From positions 36,853,942 through 36,917,941 of the forward strand of contig NW_024042261.1 of the NCBI RefSeq assembly GCF_014851395.1: a stretch of DNA of 64,000 nucleotides, written 5' to 3'. Positions 1 to 11,272 of the stretch are shown here, piece by piece. Both the position numbers and the translations under genes were made by a program. The number at the start of each line of letters is the position of its first letter. The first letter of the stretch is position 1. The stretch is from Micropterus salmoides (lineage: Eukaryota > Chordata > Actinopteri > Centrarchiformes > Centrarchidae). Below the pieces are notes generated by a model. It did not search any database. It was not told the origin of the DNA and saw only the letters and a list, made by a program, of their open reading frames with translations.

Positions 1-75
1 AAAGAAAAGAGAAATACATTTACTCATGTGGTAGACACTTTTATCCAAAGTGACTTACATTTGAGGAACAACATA
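1..75 (-). repeat. 3' tail of a tRNA-type fish SINE
   Basis: The stretch ending near base 68 reads, on the minus strand, as the 'TAAGTCACTTTGGATAAAAG' type ending common to a fish SINE family. A fuller minus-strand member lies at 61543-61735. The tRNA-like head is absent, so this is a truncated tail. Assignment rests on remembered family sequence. Confidence 0.45.
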
Positions 76-484
76 CAAGCATCAGTAATAACAATAATAA
101 ATACTAATAAGAGCTATTAGCACATTCAGCATCAATGGGATAACGGGAACACCAAAGGAATCAATGCTACAGTGCGTTCAGTTTGTATGTGTGTATGTAA
201 CAGATGCTCTTGTGCTATTGTTTACCGAGTAAAGCCAGTTGGAATGGTACAAGAATATGTTAGTTTCTATGAAAACTTTGCCTTTACATCCTGGATGGGG
301 GTAAATTAAGACAGCTAGGTCTACAAGTTAGTAAATTCAACAATCCTTACCCTGAACAAAATTATAAATGCTACACTTTTTGCCCCCATTCACCATGAGC
401 TGAACTCAAAGATCTAAGACTTTCTCTATGTACATAAAAGGCCTATTTCTCTCAAATATTGTTGACAAATCTGTCAAAATCTGT

Positions 485-725
485 TAGTGAGCACTTCTCC
501 TTTGCCAAGGTATTCCATCCATCTCACAGGTGTGGCATATCAAGATGCTGATCAGACAGCATGGGGATTGCACAGGTGTGCCTCAGGCTGGCCATAATAA
601 AAGGCCACTCGAAAATGTGTATACATTCAGTATACATTTAAATGCACACCTGTGGCGTAATATATGCCACAGGTATCAGTGGCTTCCCAATCTGCTTGCT
701 ATGCTTGCAGCTGGTTTGAACATTC
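485..725 (+). mobile_element. Tc1/mariner-like transposon fragment (5' region)
   Basis: The block containing 'GGTGTGGCATATCAAGATGC' followed by 'GCACAGGTGTGCCT' and 'GGCTGGCCATAATAAAAGG' resembles the 5' untranslated part of Tc1-like elements spread through fish genomes. The following 'ATGCTTGCAGCTGG' may correspond to the start of the transposase, but no transposase frame survives. A 110-codon open frame from 530 to 859 crosses this block and has no recognisable domain. I see no inverted repeats delimiting it. Confidence 0.4.
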
Positions 726-993
726 AACTTTCAGTGTTTGGGCTGGTATGTTTTGTTATATCAGCCCTAACGTCTAACGACTGTGTCTCTGCTGCTTGGA
801 CATCAGAGAGTGTATGGAAGGACTCTTTGATAGCTGTTTACTACCAGGGGCCCTGGTAATCCCAAGAAGAGACCAAGGAGAAGGGGCGGCAGAGCTGGCG
901 CTCAGGTCAAGATGTGGCGACCTTCCAGGATGGGGGTGCTCTGGCCTCATTGCGGAGAACGAACACGGTGGTTGAGGCCGGTTTCCCTCCTGG

Positions 994-1790
994 ATGTGGG
1001 TGGAAATGCTCCCCAGCTGCAGCACCCCTGGATGTCTCTACCAGTTGGAGGAGAACCTCTTCTGTCCCGCTCGCCGCAGCTGGAGATCACGTGACCGTGT
1101 CACTTGTTTACGGTCAGTCCCGTCAGCTGTTGTAGATGCCGGCCTTCCGTCATCGTTCCAGTTTGCCTTGCACAATGCTCGTTCCATCTCTAACGAAACT
1201 TTTATTCTTAATCAGCTTTTCACCAGTGAGAATATGAATTTTATGTTCCTAACTGAAACGTGGCAAAGAGAAAATGAGTTTGTTCACTTTAATGAGCTCT
1301 GTCCTGTCGGCCGCTCTGTTACCGGGACACCCCGCATGGCACGCCGTGGTGGTGGGCTTGCTGTTGTGCATCGTGACAGATTCTTATGTAGAGCTATAAA
1401 CTCTGAAAGTTTTTCCTCTTTTGAATCACAGATGCTCAAAGTAGGTGTTTTTAACACATTTTACTGTGTGTTAATTTACAGTCCTCCAGGCCCGGCTGGC
1501 GTCTTTCTTACTGATTTTACTGACTTTATCATCCATCATCAAACTAGAGAAGGTCCTAATTACTGGGGATTTTAACCTGCATATTGATGATATCGCATGC
1601 AACACAGCTGCGGATCTCCTATCTGTCACTGACTCTTTTACTCAGCATGTTACTGGACCCACACACATTAAGGGTCACACCCTGGACCTTGTCTTCTCAC
1701 TTGGTCTTGATATAGTAAAAGCTCGTGTAGAAGATGTTCACGTGAGTGATCATAGCTGTGTGTTCTTTGACATTAATTTTCCTCTGGACC
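994..1790 (+). pseudogene. LINE apurinic-type endonuclease domain (frameshifted)
   Basis: This is the endonuclease that would nick target DNA to prime reverse transcription. The first frame begins upstream of 'LHNARSISN' and includes 'FLTETW' (catalytic Glu region), 'RRGGGLAVVHRD' and 'LIYSPPGPAGVF'. Near 1545-1560 the frame shifts by one; the new frame continues with 'GDFNLHIDD' (active-site Asp and Asn) and then 'SDHSCVFFDI' at about 1742, the conserved Ser-Asp-His motif. All main catalytic motifs are present, but no single frame holds them. The new frame stays open to 2023, into the EN-RT linker. The Met at 994 is simply the first in frame; the true start is uncertain. Confidence 0.8.
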
Positions 1791-2465
1791 CTCAGCCCCT
1801 GAGAATTAGGGCCCAAAGGCGGATTATTAATCATGATGCTGTTGAGAGGTTCTCTGCCTTGTTTGACCCATGTTCACTGATGGGATGCAGTGATGCAGAT
1901 GTTTTTATCCAGTCTTTTAATAATCAGTGTTTAGCTATTTTAGATAAAGTGGCACCGGTGAAAAAAAACATTGTCTCCCATAAAAAACCTTGTCCTTGGG
2001 TTGATGAAAGAATCCAGTTTTAGGAGAAATTGTAGAAAAGTTGAACGGCTATGGAAATCTTCTAAACTCGAGGTTCATAGGCTTCATCTGATAGAACTAA
2101 GGGTTACCTTAAACGAGATGCTGAGAAATGCGAGAACATGCTTCTTTTCTCAGCTTATATCCTCAAATAAGCACAATCCTAAAATCTTGTTTGACACTAT
2201 AAATGCAGTCGTTTCTCCTTCTGCTCCGCAAGCAACTGCTGTCTTTTAAATCGGACTGTAATGAATTCCTTCACTTCTTTGTAAGATCAGAGATGTTAGG
2301 ACAAACATCTCACCATCACTTACTCAGAACTCTGCATGTGACCTGTCTCGTGCTCATTCTTGGTCATATTTTAAACCTGTGGCATTACAGGACATCACCT
2401 CTCTGCTACATACATTGAAACCCTCATCTTGTCCTATGGATGTTCTCCTTCTGTGCTATTTGTAT

Positions 2466-2494
2466 CTATTATTATTATTATTATTATTATTATT
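2466..2494. repeat. (ATT)n microsatellite inside the LINE
   Basis: About nine ATT/TTA units interrupt the region between the endonuclease and reverse transcriptase parts of the LINE. Confidence 0.9.
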
Positions 2495-2598
2495 TATTGG
2501 CCCCTGTATTGTGGAGATGATTAATACTTCACTTTTAACTGTTGTTCCTAGTTTTTTAAAAACATGTTATTGTTAAGCCTGTACTTAAAAATCCCAGT

Positions 2599-3834
2599 TT
2601 GTATCCATTACAACCCAGGAGCTACAGGCCAATATCCAAACTTCCATTCATGTCAAAGATTCTAGAAAAAGTTGTAGCAGAACAACTCACCCTTTTCTTA
2701 GAGAACCACGAGCTGTTTGACAAATTCCAGTCTGGTTTCGGTAAAAAGCATTCCACAGAAACTGCATTACTGAAAGTTTCTAGTGATATTCTGATGTCAG
2801 CTGACTCTAAGGAATACACAGTTTTGGTTCTCTTGGACCTTTCATCTGCTTTCGATACTGTTGATCATAATATTATGATAAATAGACTCCATGATCTGGT
2901 TGGGATGTCTGGATCAGTGTTAAAATGGTTCCCATCCTACCTTTCTGGTAGAAGTTTTAGTGTTTATGTAAATCAGATCATGTCTGAAACTGCAGGGTTG
3001 TCGTGTGGGGTCCCTCAGGGTTATGTCTTGGGACCCATCTTGTTCCTTTTGTGTATATATATCCTCTAGGACAGATAATTAGTCAGTTCAGTGACATCTT
3101 ACCATCTGTATGTGGATGATATTCAACTGTACTGCTCATTCAAGGGAACTAAGTTCCATAAATTGTCTTTTTTAACTAACTGCATGACCCATATTAAACA
3201 GTGGTTATGTGACAACTTCCTGCTTCTGAACTCAGAAACACTGATTATCGCCCCTGAAAGTAGAATCCCTCTGATTAAACAGCATATTGGTGACGATGTC
3301 CTTAGAGTACCACTCTAAACAACTAGTCAGAAACTGTTTCTTCCAACCAAGGAATATATCCAAATTAAGAACACTGCTGTCAAAGAGTGAGTTAGAGATG
3401 ATCATTCATGCTTTTATTTCCTCTCTTTTAGATTATTGTAACAGTCTTTTTACTTGTTTGAGCAAGAAGGAGCTTTAACGTCTCCAGGCTGTTCATAACT
3501 CTGCTGTAAGGCTTTTAACTCCCATTAACAAAAGAACACACTTCACTGGTTACCAGTCCAGTATAGAATTCAGTTTAAAATCCTGGTCCTTACTTTTAGA
3601 GCCCTGCGTTGATACAGCTTCATACTCCGACTCGTAGTTTGAGGTCATCAGGTCAGAGGCTGTTAGTGGTTCTCCACACTCATTTTAAAACCAGAGGGGA
3701 TCGTTCGTTCCAAGCAGTGGCACCTTGGCTGTGGAATGCTTTGCCTTCCTTTCTACGCTGTGTGAATTCTGTTGATTCTTTTAAAAAGCAACTGAAGATG
3801 CTGCTATTCAAGCAGGCTTTGAGTTAGACACAGG
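2599..3834 (+). pseudogene. LINE reverse transcriptase (frameshifted)
   Basis: This is the reverse transcriptase half of the same LINE. 'SYRPISKLPFMSKILEKVV' marks the N-terminal fingers. 'LLDLSSAFDTVDHNI' is motif A with its catalytic Asp. 'SCGVPQGYVLGPILF' is motif B, with Tyr where Ser is usual. After a break near 3065-3095, 'LYVDDIQLY' is motif C (Y-V-D-D). Further blocks follow in other frames: 'LLDYCNSLFTCLSKKEL' ending at 3478, and a C-terminal part at 3609-3827 containing 'TRGDRSF' and 'LWNALPSFL'. At least three frame changes and internal losses prevent translation. Confidence 0.85.
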
Positions 3835-3905
3835 GTTTGTTTATTGTGAAGCACTTTGTGATTTTTATCTGTGAAAAGGTGCTATACAAAATCTTTACTT
3901 ACATA

Positions 3906-4264
3906 GATTAGTGTAGAATATTTTAACATTTAATGTCTAATCATAATTTGTAATGCATCAGTATGTATCTCTGTGAAATTAGATGCTGAAAACTCTGAAA
4001 CTTAACTTAATGTAGTAGTGGTTGTTGCAGCCCTGAAGTTATTTACTGCAAAACAATCCGTTATTCATGAGGATGCTTGACTGTTGCACCTATCAAAGTA
4101 AAAACACATCACTGAGTAAATGATGATAGTATGAAAATAAAGGCCAAGTGCCTCTTGTCTCTCTTCTTGCTTCAAACTGACAACTTGCAGCAACAAAGCC
4201 TACTTTACACTAACTACAAACAAGAGTTAATGAACACAGGCCAAATAAGCGTTTCTTTTTATTT
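3906..4264. other. Unique AT-rich DNA, no gene seen
   Basis: Nothing beyond short chance open frames is visible between the LINE tail and the TA repeat. Confidence 0.6.
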
Positions 4265-4293
4265 ATATAATATATATATATATATATATATAA
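4265..4293. repeat. (TA)n microsatellite
   Basis: A run of about 14 TA units. Confidence 0.9.
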
Positions 4294-4672
4294 TCAAGCT
4301 AATGGACAAACTATCATCAGGCAACAGTGGAGAACTCTGACAATACACTAAATGCAGGACATGTAGATCAGAAGAAACAGTGAGAAACGGAAGGACTGAC
4401 TGTTTAAACATCTGCACAGTGAGGTATGAAAGTATCACATTTGCATTAAAAAAAAATCTGCTTAACAGGTAAAATACTCATACATGTATAATACTTGTGA
4501 GAACCCTTACTGACATAATTAATTCCTTAAACTCTAACCCTAAACCAATCAATCCTTGAACAGCCGTTTAAAGAACTGAGGACCACTCTAAAATTTCTAC
4601 ATCTGTTCAAAACAGTATTATTAATTGGGGCCAGGCGTCAATCAGGATACACTCCTGCATTTATCTGATGGG

Positions 4673-4674
<2 letters not shown>

Positions 4675-4764
<90 letters not shown>
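4675..4764. repeat. (GT)45 microsatellite
   Basis: An uninterrupted 90-bp GT tract. It gives a Cys-Val 'protein' in one frame, which is an artefact. Confidence 0.97.
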
Positions 4765-4765
<1 letters not shown>

Positions 4766-5621
4766 CGTTCATGTTCCCCAACACATTTAAGCTTTAAGAC
4801 TTGGTGTTTGGTTAAAGAGATAGGCTAAGGGTTAGGCATCTAACAGTAATGGGCAACATCATGGAAAACCTCCTGTGGTTGAACTGAAGTCGATGCAAAA
4901 ATTAAGTGTGTGTCTGCATGAGTGTGCGTTTAATTGACACTGACTGTACAACATGGTGTATTTGCAACAATCGTTTCAAGCATAGACAAAGGAACAAGAG
5001 ATTTGGGCCAAAACGGCAGAAGAGGTTCAGTTTGATGGTTTTAATAATAAATCAAGTGGAACCCCGGCTTACAACAAAAGGTGAGGCAGGCAAGGGTTAA
5101 AACAGGCAAGCAGTCCAAATATGCAAACAAATCCAGGAGGTAAAGGCAAGAATCCAAAAATCAAAGAAATCCAGAGCCAGGCAAAAGGGTAAAAAACACT
5201 GGAAACTCCAGGCGAGGGCTGGGATCCTTGGTGAATAGACAACAATGAAATGGCAACAGACAAGAGGCGCACGTGCGCGTGCAAACACACACACGGCGGG
5301 AGGATAACTAGACACAGGTGAAACTAATTGTCACGAGTCCCTCTCCTTCACGTCTGCTGCTGCTGCCGCCGCCTCGCTCACACCTGAACCTCATCCTCAT
5401 TAGCACACACACCTTACCTGTTTCTGTATCAGAAACATCAGTCCCCGCCGAATCGTTGTGAAGAAACGAGTATGTCGTGTCACGCAGCAGCCAGTCCTGA
5501 TAATCTGTGCTTGCTTTCTGATCAATTGTTTGCTAAATTTAACCTGTGTTCTCCTCTGCCTCAGATTGCTACCTTCGAGCCTCAGTTAAAGGGATACTGT
5601 GATTCTAATCCAATACACTTT
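4765..5621. other. Unique DNA; possible decayed LTR-like stretch
   Basis: No gene is visible. The part from about 5000 to 5345 is rich in 'GGCAAG...CCAAAAATC...CAGGTGAAACTAATT' phrases that resemble minus-strand fish LTR or DNA-transposon sequence. Without ends or target duplications this is only a suggestion. Confidence 0.25.
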
Positions 5622-5715
5622 GTTAAAGGTTCAGTGTGTAAGTTCTAGTGACATCTAGTGGTGAGGGTTGAGAATTGCACCCCCCCTCCCCTAGCGTAGC
5701 GAGCAGTATAGCTCC
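5622..5715 (+). repeat. Dispersed fish repeat, 'AAAGGTTCAGTGTGTAAG' type
   Basis: It begins 'AAAGGTTCAGTGTGTAAG' and continues 'ACATCTAGTGGTGAGGGTTG'. A minus-strand relative lies at 57441-57506. Such units are frequent in perch-like fish and probably belong to a non-autonomous DNA element, but the ends are not clear here. Confidence 0.5.
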
Positions 5716-6639
5716 AGTGCCTGAGACAGGACAAGGATGTCATCCATGAGATAAGTGTGCCATTCAAGAAATTACCTTTCTTTAGATGTGTTAAACTCTA
5801 CGAATTATTTAAAACCAAGTCTTTTTGAAAATTGTTATTTTCATAAACAAACAAACCAGCCTGGACTAACAGACCAAAGTAAATGAAGAAATTCTCAAAC
5901 ACTCACACAATCACATCTAGTGCATCAAGTATGACCACTGACAGATACCAGGACAATGTAAGCCTCAATGTTTTAATGGGCATTTAGCTTGTCAAATTAT
6001 GGGTATAGGTAAAATAACAAGACACAGAAGGATACTTTCAAAACAAGAAATAACAAAACATAAGCCCAAACCAATGACAGTATGCCCTAGCATGGCTTTC
6101 TCTGCGTTAACATGGATAGGACATTAGACATTCACAACAACTCACAGATCAATGTGTTTATTAATTGTGTTGTTAATTAATTGTAATGTGTTTACAAATT
6201 TCAGTTATATGAAAACAAGGTGGAACCTCCGCAGTGTGTAGAGAGGGGAAGAAAACCGCAGCAAATAATAAATGAAACAGCTGCAATGAAAAATTTAAAG
6301 CTAATTTCTCCATGGAAATGACACTAAATGCCTAATTAGTAAAATACTAAATGTTAATCATTATTGATCTGGAGACTATAGAGTTATGAGTCTCTCTCGC
6401 TCCAGTTCCTTCAGAAAAAAAGTATAATGATGTAGGTAATATCAGTTTCTTTTAAAGCAGAAGTTAACTTAAAATTGCAAGTGAATGTTACTATGATGTA
6501 ATTACTGCTTTAATACTAGGCAAAATTATAAGGATAAAGCAGAAATCAAAGCATCATTCATTTTCAATGAATTAAATGAGAGGGTTATCAGAGACGTATA
6601 ACCAACTCTGCAGTTCTACACAGCTGTTTTACCTTTAAA
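5716..6639. other. Unique AT-rich DNA, nothing recognised
   Basis: There is no coding block, repeat family or structured RNA that I can recognise. Confidence 0.5.
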
Positions 6640-6841
6640 GCTAATAGTTGTGTCTGATAAACCCCGTGTGCTACCCTCCCAGTGCCAAGTTAGAGACTAG
6701 CTGGTAAAGAAAGTGGATCAATCTTCTTAAGAGCCAGATATCTAATATCACAGAGTACGGTCTAGACCTGCTCTTTTATGAAAAGCGCTGTGAGATAACT
6801 GTTGTTGTGATTTGGCGCTATATAAATAAAATTTTATTGAA
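6640..6841 (+). mobile_element. 3' end of an L2/CR1-like LINE
   Basis: The ending 'GCGCTGTGAGATAACTG', then 'TTTGGCGCTATATAAATAAA' and an ATTGAA-type tail, is the characteristic 3' terminus of fish L2-like LINEs. The preceding 150 bp ('GGTCTAGACCTGCTC') fits the same 3' untranslated region. The 5' part is missing, as expected for incomplete reverse transcription. Confidence 0.6.
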
Positions 6842-8155
6842 TCTCTTTGGTGGAGACCAAAACGGAGCTAAAACAACTCCAAAAGATTCTAATGTTGCCC
6901 TTTGTTTGCTGGATGTGTAAATAGTCAACTGTTTTGTCATATAGATGATATGTAAGACCTGAGTGTCTGCTTATTGATAAAGTGTTCCGCTCATTCTGAA
7001 AAATGTTATGTGGTAATGCTCATGTTGTTTTTACTTCTTTTAGAAACGCATCGAGGAACGGAAAGATATGCTGTTTCTCTTGCAGTCGGCTAAAAATGTG
7101 AAGTGTTTCCCCAAAACAGTACACACACAACATGTTACTCAAAGTTTGTTAACATCTATTCCACCTCTATCTTTAACACTTGTTCTTCTTTTCTGTCTTA
7201 TAGCAACTGATGGCTATACCTGTATATTTTTAACTTAAATTGTGAGATCTTTTCTGGCCAGAGGATGCGGTAAATCTTCCTAAGGCAGCGACCTTCTTCA
7301 TGTCACATGTCACTCGCCAGCATTCTGAACTATACAACAGCACGGGTTTTACATTGCATTACATTCCACTCTTAAACTCTTTGTAAATTGCTGTACCTCA
7401 TCTAAAATTCTTCAAATGTAAAATGCAAATTATCTTCTTGAAGCTCATCCGACTAATGTGCTCACTGTAGTCTGTCTGGATACCAGCATCAGCCAAATCC
7501 TAAAATTTAAATGTTTAACAGCCATACAACCCTTTCCCTCTCCTGAGCAACACAGCACACAGTGTCTCATCTGTGCTCATTATAGCCACAGTGACTTATA
7601 AAATAAACATTAGGCACAGCAACAGCTACTTTAAGATTTATTGGCCTACATACTATGTGATGAATGAGCTTTTCTCCTAGGCATGAAAATTTTGTCCTTT
7701 TTAAAAGTTTTGGAAGAACACTATGGTGCGCACACACACACACACACTCTCTCTTCCTAACCCACTTGCTTACAACTCCTCCTCCTTATACCCGGTGACA
7801 TTATTGAACTTATTTCCTACCCATTTACATTTTCTTATTACGTTATTCCTCAGGGCTAGGATATAGCTCACAAGTTCACAAATCCAAACAAGTGAGCCCT
7901 GTATTTGAAAGAATCAAGCCCACTCTCAAACTGTCGGTAAGGCTGATATCCTCAGTGAGCATGCTTGATTTTCAGCACTTTGCAGCGCAGTGTGGCGCTT
8001 CACACAAAACAGCCATCTTAAAGCCCTTCCCTTCTGAAACCCCACACATCAAACACTTTCAAATCTGGGAGATAAAGTGGTACCTTTGGAACATCGCTTT
8101 AAACACAGCGTGAGCCCGAACCCTCCACCTCTGCTTGTTCCAACAAAGCGGCTCG
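6842..8155. other. Unique DNA with a short CA run, no gene seen
   Basis: Apart from a (CA)8 run near 7731-7746, I recognise nothing. An open frame at 7892-8113 has no domain. Confidence 0.5.
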
Positions 8156-8335
8156 ATTAATAATCAGACAAATCAGAATCAAATGATTGGGCAGATTGAG
8201 TGCTAATGAGGGCTGTCGATGATAATAAAAAGAAGATAGAGAGCTTCTAATGACGCTTCACCCCTAATGGCATTTTGCTGGGAATTGTCCTTATTCTGCG
8301 CCATTAAGGGGGGTCGTGGGGGTGAGGGCCATGAT
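8156..8335. promoter_or_regulatory. Candidate conserved non-coding block (composition only)
   Basis: This unique stretch is dense in 'TAAT', 'TGATTG', 'ATTAATAATCAG' and 'CTAATGACGC' words, which resemble homeodomain sites, and it lacks repeat signatures. It has the look of vertebrate developmental enhancers. I cannot test conservation, so this is only a candidate. Confidence 0.2.
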
Positions 8336-8536
8336 TCGAAGGGTCCTACATGAACATAGAACATGAATTATGTCAGGAAATTATTAGGGATCCTAATAAT
8401 ATTTTAGTCTCTTGGGATTTCATGAATAAATTATGGTGTGATTGTCCATTCCTTTATGTTGTTAAAATCATTCAGGTTGACTTCTACATCAAACCACTCA
8501 GTACAAACATTGAATGGCTCAATCCTAGTTGCCACA

Positions 8537-8580
8537 CTGTAAATGCTCCGTACTTGTATAGCGCCTTTCTAGTCTTTTAG
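8537..8580 (-). repeat. 3' fragment of the tRNA-headed SINE family
   Basis: On the minus strand it reads 'AAAAGACTAGAAAGGCGC' then 'TATACAAGTACGGAGC', closely matching the 3' end of the SINE at 42255-42445. Only about 44 bp remain. Confidence 0.6.
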
Positions 8581-9411
8581 AACTGTAAGAACTAGCTGAC
8601 AGTCTGTCTCTGTGTGTACATAGTGTCCCCCAGTCAATGTCTGAACAGCGTGTCAAAAATCAAGGTGCCAGAAAAGGGCTGAAAGGAAGAACAAAAAAGG
8701 GAAACAATAATATACTGGCTTAATGTTGAAGCCAGTCACAAGCTACAGTACAATGGTGGTTTCAGAATATTATCCACTTACAACATTCTTAGTCATTACA
8801 TTTAGTTTAAATAGCCAAAATCAATACTTAAATCAATCAATTCTCCCCTGGATGAAAAATGCCAGGCTTTGGGTTAAAAAGTTAAACCTCTACTTCTGCC
8901 AGAACAGACATTGAAAATAAATAATTATTAGCACAATAATAATATTCAATGTTAACCCCAAATGAGATTTAAACTTGAACATTATAGACAATACAGAGAG
9001 AGACTGCTACAGTCCAGAGTGAACCTTCATGTTGCGTGCGATCTATCCAAGTGTGCGAACCATGCCCCAAAGATATCTGTGGAGAAAAGTAGTTTAATGA
9101 AAAATATGCCTCTTCCATAAAGTAACAAGAATGAATGGGGAAGAGGTTTTAAACAAGAACAACCAAATGGGGCTCACCAGCAGCAGGTAACTGTACAGTT
9201 GTATTTATTTAAACACCAGGGCTGCTTTAGGGTCTCATGCCTTCCAGAATGGGCGTCGCCACATCTGATTGGCCCAGAGGGAATCACCCAGCCGCACTCA
9301 ATCCTTGCTGAGGTGCAACAGGTGCTCTGAATGATCCCTAATCATGAACCAGAGTAGTGGAGATTCGTCCAGATAAATGGGATATATAAATCAAAATAGC
9401 AGGAAATACAT
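8581..9411. other. Unique DNA, no gene seen
   Basis: No family was recognised. Short open frames look random. Confidence 0.5.
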
Positions 9412-9621
9412 GCTCCTGCCAGAGCTCTAAGGTCAGCAGACCAGCTCCTTTTGAGTGTCCCTAAAAGCAGGCTCACCACCCGAGGGGACAGAGCCTTTTC
9501 AGTGGCAGGACCACGGCTGTGGAATAACCTACCCCTTCATGTTAGATCTGCACAATATGTAGATCAATTTAAAAGCAGGCCAAAAACACACCTGTTCTCT
9601 TTAGCTTTCAACACAGAATAA
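9412..9621 (+). pseudogene. C-terminal end of a LINE reverse transcriptase ORF
   Basis: A 69-codon open frame without an ATG, closed by TAA at 9619-9621. It contains 'RSADQLLLSVPKSRL', 'TTRGDRAFSVAGPRLWNNL' and 'FKSRPKTHLFSLAF'. These are the conserved C-terminal phrases of fish L2-like LINE proteins, where 'TRGDRAF' and 'LWNNLP' recur. The equivalent part of the 0.9-3.9 kb LINE is at 3609-3827, but the two sequences clearly differ, so this belongs to another subfamily. It is a 5'-truncated copy; about 100 bp of probable 3' untranslated sequence with a T-run follows. Confidence 0.75.
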
Positions 9622-10059
9622 GCAGGTTACATTGGCTGTTTTTTTTTATTGTTATTAATTATTGTGGATCAAATGTGTTTTGCAGGTGTGTAGCCTATAT
9701 GGATGATCCAAGCCCAATATTACATTCTTTCATAGGGTCCAAAATATCTGGCGGCAGCGCTGATAACAGCACAACTACAGAAAGAGCAGGGGCCCATTTC
9801 AGAAAGGAAGTTAAGTGAAAACTCTGAGTATGTAAACCCTGAAATGAGGGAAACTCTGGGTTTTCCATTTCAGAATGGGAGGTATGTTAAACCTGAGAAA
9901 GCAGAGTAAGTCAAGCCCATTTCTGAAAGAGAGGTAACTTATACTCAGAGTCAGTTACCATGGCAACTTACTCTGTGAACCTAACCTGGTTGGGAGCAGG
10001 TTTTATTCGGTAAACCCAGAGTTTCTTTTGGTCTCCTCCCCTTTTTTAAAGAGGAAGCG

Positions 10060-10463
10060 GTGTCCAAACATCTCATTGATTCTTTCGGTACATTCATTCA
10101 TTGCGCACATTTCAGTCACGAAGAGAGTATCAAAGGGAATGAAATGGCATGTCATTCTACGGACGATCCTGTTGATGAAGAGGCTGTATTAATTCGTAGG
10201 GAGTTACATTTCCAGCAGCGCTTCAATGTGGCACACTCCAGGACGAGAGCCCGGGTGGAGATGACCATAGGCCTGTTGAAAGCACGATTGCAGTGCCTAC
10301 GTTACCTCAGGGTAACCCCTGAAAGGGGTATAATAATATTGCCATAATCAGAGGGAAGCAACACCCTGCCCTACAATTACAAGACCCTGAGGAAGACCCC
10401 ATCAACCCTGCAGATTTCCAGGATGGAAGGGTAGTCCGGGATATGATATGCCACAATGTCTAA
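10060..10463 (+). pseudogene. Harbinger transposase, N-terminus fused to C-terminus
   Basis: The normal product is a DDE nuclease that cuts and moves the element. The frame opening before 10143 has 'DDPVDEEAVLIRRELH', the transposase N-terminus. It then passes directly into 'FNVAHSRTRARVEMTIG' and 'LQCLRYLRVTPER', the C-terminal third bearing the last catalytic acid (Glu in R-V-E-M-T). Roughly 200 or more residues, including the two earlier acidic residues, are missing without loss of frame. At about 10335 a small deletion shifts the frame; the C-terminus continues in another frame ('QHPALQLQDPEEDPINP') to TAA at 10461-10463. The product would be catalytically dead. Confidence 0.75.
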
Positions 10464-11272
10464 GATTAATCATGATATCCACCACCACAAAAACAAAAAT
10501 GAATAAACACAAAATCACAGCAATTTATATGGTGTTCTTCCTCCCCCCCCCCCCCAAAAGTTAGATTTTAATATAGTTTCAATACTTCCTGGAATTCACC
10601 TGTGACCAGACTCTCACCTCTAGCTTTTGTTTCAGAATCTCGATTTCCAGATCTGCCTTTTGGATCTGGCGGTCCAAGTATACAAGTTCTTTGCTGTTTT
10701 TTTCTTCTTATCTTTTTAATAAGAAGTCTATAACTCCTTAACTGGCAACTGAAATTTTTAATTAATAGTAGATTAGAGTTACATCATGTAGTTCTAAAAT
10801 TCAGAAATTAAAGTGTGGCATTTACTGTAAATCACTGAACTGTGTTCATCTGTGCACCAGAAGTTGATGGGCCTTCCTCCTGCTGTCCACACTCTGGGGG
10901 GTAGAGATAATAATGACCATTTATAGATATAAACTCAGATTCTATAGGCTACTCCACATAAAAATGTGAATAAATGTGAATGTGTAGATTGTTTGATGTG
11001 TAGACACAAATGGTTTCTTCATCCCCATCATCCTGTGAAGATGAGCATTTCATAGAGTACACTTTATAGAACTATTTGTCATAATTTATGGTGTATTGAG
11101 AAGGCTACTTACAACTGCCTGGGGTTCTGTTGGGACAGGAGGCTCCAAGAGACAGATATTACCATCCCAATCTGTTGGGACCAACAAAAAACCCAACCCA
11201 AAGTAATATAAATGGAAATATCACAAATACTCTATATAAAAAATAACACATACTGTGGGTAGAGCTCTTACA

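Larger units (their letters stand above)
865..3905 (+). mobile_element. Near-complete L2/CR1-like LINE, inactive
   Basis: A roughly 3-kb non-LTR retrotransposon. It has a GC-rich 5' part (about 865-1135), an apurinic-type endonuclease region, a linker, a reverse transcriptase and a 3' end 'GGTGCTATACAAA' followed by ACTTAC-like repeats. The order EN, RT, short 3' tail is typical of the L2/CR1 group. The coding sequence is split over several frames by small indels, and an (ATT)n microsatellite has grown inside it at 2466-2494. No target-site duplication could be identified. It is a dead copy. Confidence 0.85.

Noticed and set aside
530..859. 110-codon frame as a host gene
   Set aside because: Its first half overlaps a Tc1-like repeat and the remainder has no domain.
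4625..4828. 67-codon Cys-Val repeat protein
   Set aside because: It is the (GT)n microsatellite read in one frame.
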